A DNA stretch of 64,000 nucleotides from NCBI RefSeq assembly GCF_037126465.1, contig NC_088201.1, positions 6,267,001 through 6,331,000 on the forward strand. Direction: 5' to 3'. The notes beneath the pieces were generated by a model that saw only the letters and a program-made list of their open reading frames with translations, did no database searches and was not told where the DNA came from. Positions within the stretch are counted from its first letter, which is position 1, and each line of letters begins with the position of its first letter. Source of the stretch: Ornithodoros turicata. Taxonomy: Eukaryota; Arthropoda; Arachnida; Ixodida; Argasidae. Of this stretch, positions 56,353-64,000 are shown piece after piece. The translations under genes were made by a program, and so were the position numbers.

Positions 56353-56590
56353 CACTCTTAAAAATGAACTTCACCACATAGCACGCTCATAGCCAACCAT
56401 CATCCCGAATGACAACGTTCTCGCCCTAGATTTGCTGAAAACTGGAGGCGGAGCCTATTTTGTGCTCATTATGCACGGCACAGAATAGGCTCCGCCTCCC
56501 GTTTTCAACAAATCAGGGGCGAGAACGTTGTCATTCGGGATGATGGTTGGCTAGGAGCGTGCTATGTGGTGAAGTTCATTTTTAAGAGTG
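56353..56590. mobile_element. PAL-A copy, sub-type III
   Basis: TA on both sides; ends CACTCTTAAAAATGAACTTC and complement; core GGCGGAGCCTATTTTGTGCT. Confidence 0.97.
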
Positions 56591-56648
56591 TACTACTATA
56601 GCTCTACTAGCATCATTACTATAGCTCTATTCAGGCACCCTAAATAAA

Positions 56649-56702
56649 ACGCTCCCAGCCGACCATCATTCCATCATTCGCGCCCCTGATTTGTTAAAAA
56701 CG
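56649..56702. mobile_element. PAL-A left-arm fragment
   Basis: ACGCTCCCAGCCGACCATCA, CGCGCCCCTGATTTGTTAAA. No right arm. Confidence 0.75.
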
Positions 56703-56917
56703 GACAAATGAGGAGACAGAAGGATGTAGTTCGCGCACTGGTTCGCTCAGAGTGTGTGCTACCATTGGACTACCATTTTCGTCAATTGCCGTCCTTGCAA
56801 ACCATGGCAATTTGGGCGTTGGTGAGGTTCAAGGGTTGTGTTTGTTGTAGTGGTTGATTGAAGCAGTTTGCGTTGCTTCCTGATTTTATGCCGCGAGTCT
56901 GCTCTGATTATGAGCTA

Positions 56918-57170
56918 CACTCTATAAACAGAACTTGAACCGCATAGCACGCTGTGCTTCAACCATTGCCAAGAACGATAGGGTTATCGCTTCTGATTCG
57001 AAGAGAGAGGGGGGCGTACGCCTTTTTGTGGCAATTTTGGTATATGAAAATTGCCACACAAAAAAAGGCGAACGCCCCCCGCTCTCTTCGAATCAGAAGC
57101 GATAAGCATATCATTCGCGGCAATGGTTGGCGCACAGCGTGCTATGCGGTGAAGTTCTGTTTTTAGAGTG
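56918..57170. mobile_element. PAL-A copy, sub-type II, left member of tandem pair
   Basis: TA on both sides; ends CACTCTATAAACAGAACTTG and CTGTTTTTAGAGTG. The inner arm is ATCGCTTCTGATTCGAAGAG. The TA at 57171-57172 is shared with the next copy. Confidence 0.95.
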
Positions 57171-57172
57171 TA

Positions 57173-57486
57173 CACTCTTACAAATGAACTTCACCGCATA
57201 GCACGCTCCTAGCCAACCGTCATCTCGAATGATACCGTTATCTGCCCTGATTTGTCGAAAACGGGAGGCGTACGCCTTTTTTGTGACAATTATGAGCAGC
57301 ATAAGTGTCACAAAAAAGGCGAACGCCTCCTGTTTTCAACAAATCAGTGCAGATAACGATATCATCCGAGATGATGATTGGCTAGGAGCGTGCTGCGTGC
57401 TATGCGGTGAAGTTAGGTGTGGCCAACAACGGGCGAGCCTATCCTGCCATAACCCCCCCCCCCCCCCCCCCTCTGTTTTTAGAATG
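57173..57486. mobile_element. PAL-A copy, right terminus separated by a SINE tail piece
   Basis: Starts CACTCTTACAAATGAACTTC; arms and core are intact up to GCGGTGAAGTT at 57414. Then AGGTGTGGCCAACAACGGGC and a C-run of about 20 (SINE-1 tail type), then CTGTTTTTAGAATG, a PAL terminus with CA beyond. CGTGCTG is duplicated in the right arm. Confidence 0.88.
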
Positions 57487-57489
57487 CAC

Positions 57490-58600
57490 GTGGCGATGTT
57501 TCATTCCCAACTGACCCACTCTGGTCGTGAAGGTATTTTGAGTGCAGAGCTCCTGCGAATACTCGAGGGCTGATTAAGGCCGACCTCCATGTTGCGAATT
57601 TCAGCGAAGAACGCGCGGCGCAAAATGCTGTCCAGCCACGCAGCGGGCCGGAATACGCGTGTCAAACCGCATGACGGGCAGATCCCGCAGCTGTGTACAC
57701 AACAGCTGTGTGTGTGTGCTTCCACCACAGAACAATCCCTCGCTGCCGATACCTCTTCGTACAGCATGGCATTGAAATGTACATTTTTGTAGCCAGAAAG
57801 CTGCATATCCCACAAAACAAGTGTCTTCTCCACCTCAGAAATTATTTTCGCCTTTTCCTGCGTCTTCTGCAGCTTTTCTTTAGAGCAGCCATTGCTAAAA
57901 AGGATACAGGTCGCTTCTTCTGCTTCGTCTTCTTCTTCTTCTAGGACGGTAGATCGAAGGCAGATATGTCTTTCTGCACTCTGATTGGTTGCCCGTGAAC
58001 TGACTGCTGCGTGAAATATCTAATCTGCTCTGATGCACTGAATCACTCGCTACGAGCAGCTGCGACGTACGAAATTTTGCGCTGTGCGTACGAACGCAGC
58101 TCTCACGCATGATGGACAGTATCCGCGAACGTCAGATCTGCGAACCCATCCGCAAACGCACTGCTTGAAATAGTATAGATGTATCCGAACCCGCGAGGGT
58201 GTTGAGTGTATCCGCACATCCGCAGCCGTTGCATTTGTAGGAAAATATGCGCGTGACGAAAATGTCGTGTCGCAAATGTTTTTACTTTTCAGCGTGCAAA
58301 CTTCCCCAGTAACGTTGTACCATCCACAGTTGCCACAATATACCACAATGGATGGCACCCCTTGACACCGTTTTCGATTCACTGCGTGCTTTCAATGCCC
58401 AGGGGGTCGTATAGCAGAGACACTAATTCTCGAACATGATGGAGATTGCACACGCAGAGACACTAATTTTTGTTTCCGTATAAAATACGGATATCCGCGC
58501 GCGCACTGCACGCGGTTTTAACCGCAATTTATCCGCGCGGATTTCAAAATGTTATATTTCTACCCGCAAACCAGGCTGTCGCACTAGCCGCACACTAGCT
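57490..58600. other. Unrecognised coding-like relic on the minus strand; otherwise nothing
   Basis: At 57600-57900 (minus) two frames together read as one plausible protein piece: EKLQKTQEKAKIISEVEKTL, then VLWDMQLSGYKNVHFNAMLY, and, after a shift near CACACACACA, TQLLCTQLRDLPVMRF. I cannot name the family. The remainder to 58600 has short ORFs and several ATCCGC words. Confidence 0.3.
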
Positions 58601-58601
58601 A

Positions 58602-58849
58602 CACTCTTAAAAATGAACTTCACCGCATAGCACGCTCTTAGCCAACCATAATCTGTAATGATATCGTTATCTGGCCTGATTTGTTGAAAACGGGAGGCGT
58701 ACGCCTTTTTTGTGACAATTATGAACAGCATAAGTGCCACAAAAAGGCGTACGCCTCCCGTTTTCAACAAATCAGGCCAGATAACGATATCATTCCAGAT
58801 AATGGTTGGCTAAGAGCGTGCTATGAGGTGAAGTTCATTTTTAAGAGTG
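58602..58849. mobile_element. PAL-A copy, sub-type I
   Basis: TA on both sides; ends CACTCTTAAAAATGAACTTC and complement; arms pair along nearly the whole element. Confidence 0.97.
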
Positions 58850-58851
58850 TA

Positions 58852-59320
58852 CAGTACACATATAGGCAAATATCGTCGTGAAAACGTATTGGTCTAAACG
58901 TCGATGACGCAACATCCGTCTAGACCAGCGGCACAGTCGCAGCACTCTTCGAATTCAGTCTTAAGAAAACACCCTAATGAGAGAGAGAGGCACTTTAAGG
59001 TAACTGGCAGCTGCGCTAATGAATAGCCCGTCCGCCGCCGCCACCGCCCCGTTCACCAGACGAAGGGGTTCTTCTTACGTCGGAAGAAGAAAAGCCAGCC
59101 TGACAGTATCGATCTTTTAATATCATCCGATTGCAGATGGAGTCTGGCCATGTTACTGCAATCGATCCCGTATTTTTTCGTAGCCGCTCAATTTTTAGCA
59201 CGTCTGGTGTTCGATCAGTCGGCTGTCGAGCTTTTTCTTCCGCGTGTTGTGTCACCTAACAAGGTTAATGCAATGATTGTTAGGTTAGCTGTTTGTTCAA
59301 AACCTAACAACAGCGCGGCA
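58852..59320. other. No gene seen
   Basis: No recognisable ORF domain or repeat. Confidence 0.4.
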
Positions 59321-59324
59321 TAGT

Positions 59325-59391
59325 ACACACAAATGCACACATAGGCTTTGGATGATGATGGGGTGGGCGATTCGCCTCCGTTGTGGCGGTA
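59325..59391 (-). mobile_element. LINE 3'-end fragment
   Basis: Minus strand: TACCGCCACAACGGAGGCGA (hairpin), ATCGCCCACCCCATCATCAT, then a GTGTG-containing tail. Matches the 3' UTR at 30889-31033. Its edge coincides with the TA of the next PAL-A. Confidence 0.7.
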
Positions 59392-59699
59392 CACTCTTAA
59401 AAATGAACTTCACCGCATAGCACTCTCCTAGCGAATCATAATCTCGAATGATATCGTTATCTGCCCTGATTTGTAGAAAACGGGAGGCGTACGCCTTTTT
59501 GGTGACAATTATGGCGAATTTCCCCATTCATTATCATTAACTTATTTGTTGTTGTTGTTGGTGACAATTATGAACAGCATAAGTGTCACAAAAAAGGCGA
59601 ACGCCTCCCGTCTTCAACAAATCAGGGCAGATTACGGTATCATTCGAGATTATGGTTGGCTAGGAGCGTGCTATGCGGTGAAGTTCATTTTTAAGAGTG
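59392..59699. mobile_element. PAL-A copy, sub-type I, with a LINE-tail insert
   Basis: TA on both sides; ends CACTCTTAAAAATGAACTTC and complement. About 59 bp longer than usual because of the insert at 59514-59559 plus its target duplication. Confidence 0.96.
59514..59559 (+). mobile_element. 46-bp LINE 3'-tail insert with 13-bp duplication
   Basis: GGTGACAATTATG at 59501-59513 and 59560-59572 flanks GCGAATTTCCCCATTCATTA...(TTG)n. Related sequence in the opposite orientation lies at 15822-15895. Confidence 0.8.
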
Positions 59700-59791
59700 T
59701 ACACTGGTGAGGTCGAACGGCCGTTGGTTGATGCACAAATGCAATTCATGCGTAGCCCGGACGAATCGAATCTCACCACAAGCTATGCATA

Positions 59792-60039
59792 CACTCTTAG
59801 AAATGAACTTCACCGCATAGCACGCTCCTAGCCAACCATCATATCGAATGATATTATTACCTTCCCTGATTTGTTGGAAACGGGAGGCGTACGCCTTTTT
59901 GTGACACTTATGCTGTTCATAATTGTCACAAAAATGGCGCACGCCTCCCGTTTTCAACAAATCAGGGCAGATAACGATATCATTCGAGGTTATGGTTGGC
60001 TAGGAGCGTGCTATGCGGTGAAGTTCATTTCTAAGAGTG
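59792..60039. mobile_element. PAL-A copy, sub-type I
   Basis: Ends CACTCTTAGAAATGAACTTC and CATTTCTAAGAGTG. The flanks read ATA on both sides. Confidence 0.96.
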
Positions 60040-60041
60040 AT

Positions 60042-61030
60042 ACCCTGCCTGATCGTGGCTAGAAGTGTAATATAGTTTCTTAATAATTGAAGTAAATTTA
60101 CACGTAAGCTGTGTCAGCCTATATTTGTGTGGTTTCTTTGTATCCGCGAACACAGTTGCGCCAGCATCTTGAACAGTGTTGAAACTCAGTTGTGCGATTC
60201 AATCCATGGTACACCGTGCCTTCTGAAAACCAGACACACCTCAATTCTATTCAGTGCACACACATATACACGTTCATTGTATTGCGCAACCCACGCTTTT
60301 TCGCAGAAAAAGGAGCCTTTACGCGTGGGCTAGCTACGGGGGTACTTTAGCCGCATATGGGGTATCGATTGCGAAAATTAAGACTCTCGAGTGTGAACAA
60401 CATCTCGCTACCTTTTTACATATTTATGGCTCCGACGGGGGCGCCGCAGGGCGTCTCCCCGGGCTCCTAACGGCAGCCATTACAAGGAGAGGTATACAAC
60501 AGCGTCGCTGGAATGCCCCTCGAAATGGGTTGGCGTGGCCGTAAACTGCAGACTAGGAGATTGTGGCTGTGACTGCATTAAGAATAGAGAATGGTAGAGC
60601 AGCCGAACGTCGAAGGAAAGCAGACGAAGCCACACTGCGGACACTTCCGTGGGGGGCAGCCGCACCAGTGCCGCGTGTCATAATTGCCACTTGGAACCCG
60701 GAAGCCGTCCCTGGACTCCGCTTCCGCTTCCGGTTCTCACGTCTTCGATCCTTGTTTGCTTTGTTGATCAACGGTTGACTTGGCCAGTAGAGTGTTTTGT
60801 TTCTTCCATCTCCCAAGTTTTTGCAGCTCCGTATATCGTCGAGTAAACAAATAAATAAGCGAAAAAAAAAAAATTCGCTGTCCCAAGACACAAAATCGCG
60901 GTTGTTTTTTTTTCGGTCCTCCCTATAACTTTGCTTCACTCATAAAGGAGATTCTCTCCACGCGTTTACTATGCCAGGACTCCTTGCAGTAGTAAGCTCT
61001 CTATAAGTCTAGGCGTTCACATGGCTGATA
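60042..61030. other. No gene seen
   Basis: ORFs up to 128 codons without recognisable domains. Confidence 0.4.
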
Positions 61031-61048
61031 TTGACGATCTTGACTGGC

Positions 61049-61512
61049 TATATAAAACATTGTAAACCGGAGTCACATTTCACTCTTTTAGTGGTGTTTA
61101 TGCCGCGTATGTCCAGTGTTTCGTGCTGTGTTTCCTTTAACTACGTTTCCACGGCGCTGTGTACAACTTGTGGTTTCCCGGCAACAATCCGACACATTCT
61201 CGAAGACTGCAGCCAGTACGTACGCGAGCGACGGGCCTTTAAATGTCAACTTGAAATGCTGGATCAGAGGCCATTCAACATCTGCAAAGTTCTCGGCCCA
61301 TGGAGTAACCCTGGACACCAGTGCCGTGCACTTGGCGCTCTTCTTTCCTTTCTGAGGGCCACCGGCCTCCTTCACGAACTGTAGGGATTTCCTTCCCTCG
61401 TCATCCTTTCATGTGAACCTTTTTGGAATGGGGTAGGGTCCTGCACTCAACGCAGGGAAACATCCCACATCATCATCATCCATTCATCTATGTTGTTGTT
61501 GTTGTTGTTCCT
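61049..61512 (+). pseudogene. Non-LTR retrotransposon (LINE) C-terminus and 3' UTR, 5'-truncated
   Basis: An ORF open to 61384 encodes the C-terminal end of a LINE ORF2: CTTCGFPATIRHILEDCSQY followed by VRERRAFKCQLEML, a C-x2-C...H...C finger and R-x-R-x segment like those at the C-terminus of Jockey/I/CR1-group elements, ending GALLSFLRATGLLHEL and a stop. The 3' UTR (61385-61512) has a CCTGC-loop-GCAGG hairpin at 61440-61456, then GGGAAACATCCCACATCATC and a (TTG)n tail from 61495. An intact element would carry endonuclease and RT upstream; none is found, so this is a 5'-truncated copy as usually left by target-primed reverse transcription. The reading frame of the surviving part is unbroken, so it is younger than the other LINE relics here. 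The exact 5' boundary and target duplication are not resolved. Confidence 0.78.
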
Positions 61513-61513
61513 T

Positions 61514-62484
61514 TAACTATAGTGCATCATTATCTAGACTCCTTCAGTTAATTGTTCAACTGCGCCAATACAGAATAAGTATGAAATTGAATCACATCGT
61601 GCTAAACCGTTATGTAATCATCTTACTGGTATAAAGGTGGCAAGGGCATATTAAGAACGGTACCTTCCCCTTCCCGCGGCTGAAGGTGCGGGAAAACGCT
61701 CCAAGGCATGTCCGAGTGCAGCACTTCGCTTTGAGCTCGATGTGCGTGACGTCACTGGCACGTGCGTTCCAACCATTTTTTGACAGATTAATTTCATCGA
61801 TGAAAGGGTGTCATATCATTATCGAAATGCGCTTAGGATAAAGCTGATTCTTGGGAATCAGAAAATGTAAAGAACCTGCAAGCTTGGAGTGTGGTGACAT
61901 CGACGTAATGTGCGTTTACGCTGCGCAAATCTATACACGACCAATATGAAATACTTTATCGCTATGTAGAGTTTACGTGTTTGAAATATACCGTCCAGTA
62001 CTGTTACAACCTAAAAGATAACGCGGCTCTTCGTCTACTTCACGATGGTGCACGTATAGTATTGAAATTGACCTCTTGCAAGCTTACGAACAGTCCTGTA
62101 AACAAAAGGCGCCAAGCTTAAGGTCCTGAAGCAACAGCTTTGATCAGAACAAGGGAGTACGGAGAGACACCTCAGCCTATACCACCTGGGCTTGTTGTCG
62201 GAGAAAAGAAAATTGCATTCCAGGAGGCGCTGCAGCAGGAATTTTCCCGACACTCAACCCTGACATGTAATGCCAACAGAACGAGGTACAGGAACGCGGA
62301 AGTGTACTAAATTAAAGTCGCTTAAAAAAAAAAAAAAAAAAACGGAACGCATAAAAAAAAACGACCACAGATACGCGTTGTTGTTTCGTTGCCGTATATT
62401 TCATGCAGTACACGATGAAATGCTGGCGTCGAAGAAATATGGTTAACTGGTGTTGGTCCAGACGGGGAAATTCGTACCTCACTC
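61514..62484. other. No gene seen
   Basis: AT-rich, with polyA near 62323-62341. ORFs lack motifs. Confidence 0.4.
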
Positions 62485-62654
62485 GAGAGTTTTAGCTTAC
62501 ATGGTACGCTATCGCCTTTGCGTACGTAAGAGATAGCTTTTGTGTTTCTGCGCACGCGCAAAACATAAAGCGAGCTTCGCGCATTGCTCAGAACCACCAG
62601 GCTATCCCTTACGTACGCAAAGCCGATAGCGTATACGATACACTAAAAACTCTC
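62485..62654. mobile_element. Short TIR element, GAGAGTTTTAG ends
   Basis: Ends GAGAGTTTTAG and CTAAAAACTCTC. Inner arms TACGCTATCGCCTTTGCGTA and complement pair over about 32 bp (62507-62538 with 62602-62634). 170 bp. Shares its terminus with 43989-44338. Confidence 0.78.
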
Positions 62655-62659
62655 TACTT

Positions 62660-63378
62660 TCTCTCTGCTTCAACAGTAGCCATGAATCGGCGCGGCTCAT
62701 TGGGAAAGTTGTGGCTTCAACCTGCTGCGCGATAATTGCTTGTTATGCCTCGATAATTAATGTAGAGGTAGGTTTCGTTAGGTTGGTAGGTGCCTGGATG
62801 ACTCGATAAGAGTGCTTTACGGATATCTATTTCTTCTTACGTGCAGTTGATAACAAAAAAAAAAAAAAAAACCGCGAAACTTTGCTCTAAGCGCGTGCAA
62901 AATGTCTGGGAATTCCTAAAAAGAGAAGAGAGAAGGATTTGCTATAGGAGCCTGGTTGGATGGATAGGAGTCTATGGAAAGTTTGACTCAGGAGGGCTGG
63001 CATGAACCGAGGTCGAAACAAGAAACAGTTTTTCTTTGTGTCTTTCCTTTTTTTTTTGTGTGTGTGTGTGTCGTGCTGGCACCACTACCCAGCTGATTAT
63101 TATTATGATTATTATTCATTCGTGGTTTTACACGTCACGAGGCCGCGCGAAGCCGCTGAGAAGAGGACGGGGGGGTTAGCATACATTTTAGGCTGACATT
63201 CAAGGGGAGCTTTGTCTCACATTTATCGGTGCGTGTGAAAACACATGTATTTCTATAGAACCATCAGCATGTTGTAATTGTTTCAGTCATTATGATTGCT
63301 CGCTGTCACACATTCGTAATACACACACACACACATTCCACGCACCCTCGACGCATAATTTGAAACATCACTATAGGA

Positions 63379-63425
<47 letters not shown>

Positions 63426-63470
63426 GGTGGCAATAAAATCACCCAGAAAAAAAATTCTCTTCCACGCCGA
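62660..63470. other. No gene seen; microsatellites
   Basis: PolyA at 62855-62871, (TG)n near 63057-63071 and (AG)n at 63383-63425. Confidence 0.5.
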
Positions 63471-63706
63471 GATTATAGGAGGAGACGCCGGTCCGAATCT
63501 GTTGTCTGAGGGTTTCCCTGTTTTTTTTTCCCGGCAGACTCTCCAGACGAATGTCGGTACGGTTCCCACTGAAGTTGGCCCAGGACGTATATACTAACCA
63601 TAACCCCCTCCCTGTGCCCCATTCCTTCCTGCTGTCCTCTCTCCACCTGTCCACGTCTGTACGCAGCTCATGGCCACAGTTGCTTCGCGGCGCCAGCGCG
63701 GAATAA
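63471..63706 (+). mobile_element. SINE-1 copy
   Basis: A head remnant with GCCGGTCCGAATCTGTTGTC, then GAGGGTTTCCCTG, GTCGGTACGGTTCCCACTGA, CTCATGGCCACAGTTGCTTC and the 3' end GCGCGGAATAAAAG. Confidence 0.85.
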
Positions 63707-63762
63707 AAGAAAAAGAAAAGAGAAATTCTCCAGGATTCAATATGTGAAGCTTAACCTTCCTA

Positions 63763-64000
63763 CACTCTTAGAAATGAACTTCACCGCATAGCACGCTCCT
63801 AACCAACCATCATCTCGAATGATATCGTTATCTGCCCTGATTTGCTGAAAACGGGGGGCGTACGCCTTTTTTGTGACACTTATGCTGTTCATAATTGTCG
63901 CAAAAAGGCGTACGCCACCCGTTTTTCAACAAATCAGGGCAGATAGCGATATCATTCGAGATGATGGTTGGCTATGAGCGTGCTATGCGGTGGAGTTCAT
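63763..64000. mobile_element. PAL-A copy, sub-type I, cut by the window end
   Basis: TA on the left; starts CACTCTTAGAAATGAACTTC; core GGCGTACGCC present. The right arm runs to GTGGAGTTCAT at the window edge. Confidence 0.96.

Overview
This window looks like repeat-dense, non-coding nuclear DNA from an arthropod, most likely a chelicerate and probably a tick. The reasons are: no intact long ORF (the longest, 262 codons, is a broken LINE); tRNA-derived SINEs, one resembling as I recall the tick SINE 'Ruka'; arthropod-style LINE, Ty3/Gypsy and hAT relics; and a very large load of miniature inverted-repeat elements. The tick assignment is an inference. I see no host gene, rRNA, functional tRNA, CRISPR array or bacterial-style operon.

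Labels used here are mine. PAL-A to PAL-E are full-length palindromic MITEs whose ends read CACTCTTAAAA, CACTGTTAAAA, CACTCTAAGAAA or CACTGTAAACTG, mostly with TA (sometimes CA) on both sides. PAL-A has about 24 copies: none before 9.8 kb, and 16 after 43.7 kb. SINE-1, SINE-2 and SINE-3 are tRNA-derived SINEs with a visible B box. HP is a short hairpin retro-insert with 12-14 bp target duplications. G is a TIR element ending AATAGACCTCT.

Layout. 0-10 kb: an 11-bp minisatellite, two PAL-B copies, an 818-bp TIR element with a 6-bp duplication, a G copy, a Gypsy integrase relic on the minus strand, an HP insert, and two non-autonomous hAT elements with clear 8-bp duplications. 10-23 kb: PAL-A copies (one tandem pair), Tc1-, pogo- and Harbinger-like miniature elements, and a decayed hAT transposase (21.5-22.8 kb). 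23-36 kb: SINE-1/PAL-A composites, PAL-D, a near-perfect PAL-C hairpin, a LINE 3' end, and a PAL-B copy with an internal 3 x 146 bp array. 36-43.5 kb: a second G copy carrying three nested insertions, then a minus-strand LINE with broken RT. 43.7-64 kb: the PAL-A-rich part, with SINE-2, another HP insert, LINE 3' ends and two GAGAGTTTTAG elements.

How the parts relate. The window is a layered insertion record. The G copy at 4.6 kb is the natural empty site for the G copy at 36.9 kb, which makes the three insertions there and their duplications easy to prove. PAL elements insert into one another's TA, into SINEs and into PAL-E. SINE-1 tails repeatedly abut the T-rich terminus of PAL elements. 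No autonomous transposase for the PAL elements and no reverse transcriptase for HP is visible here, so both would depend on enzymes encoded elsewhere.
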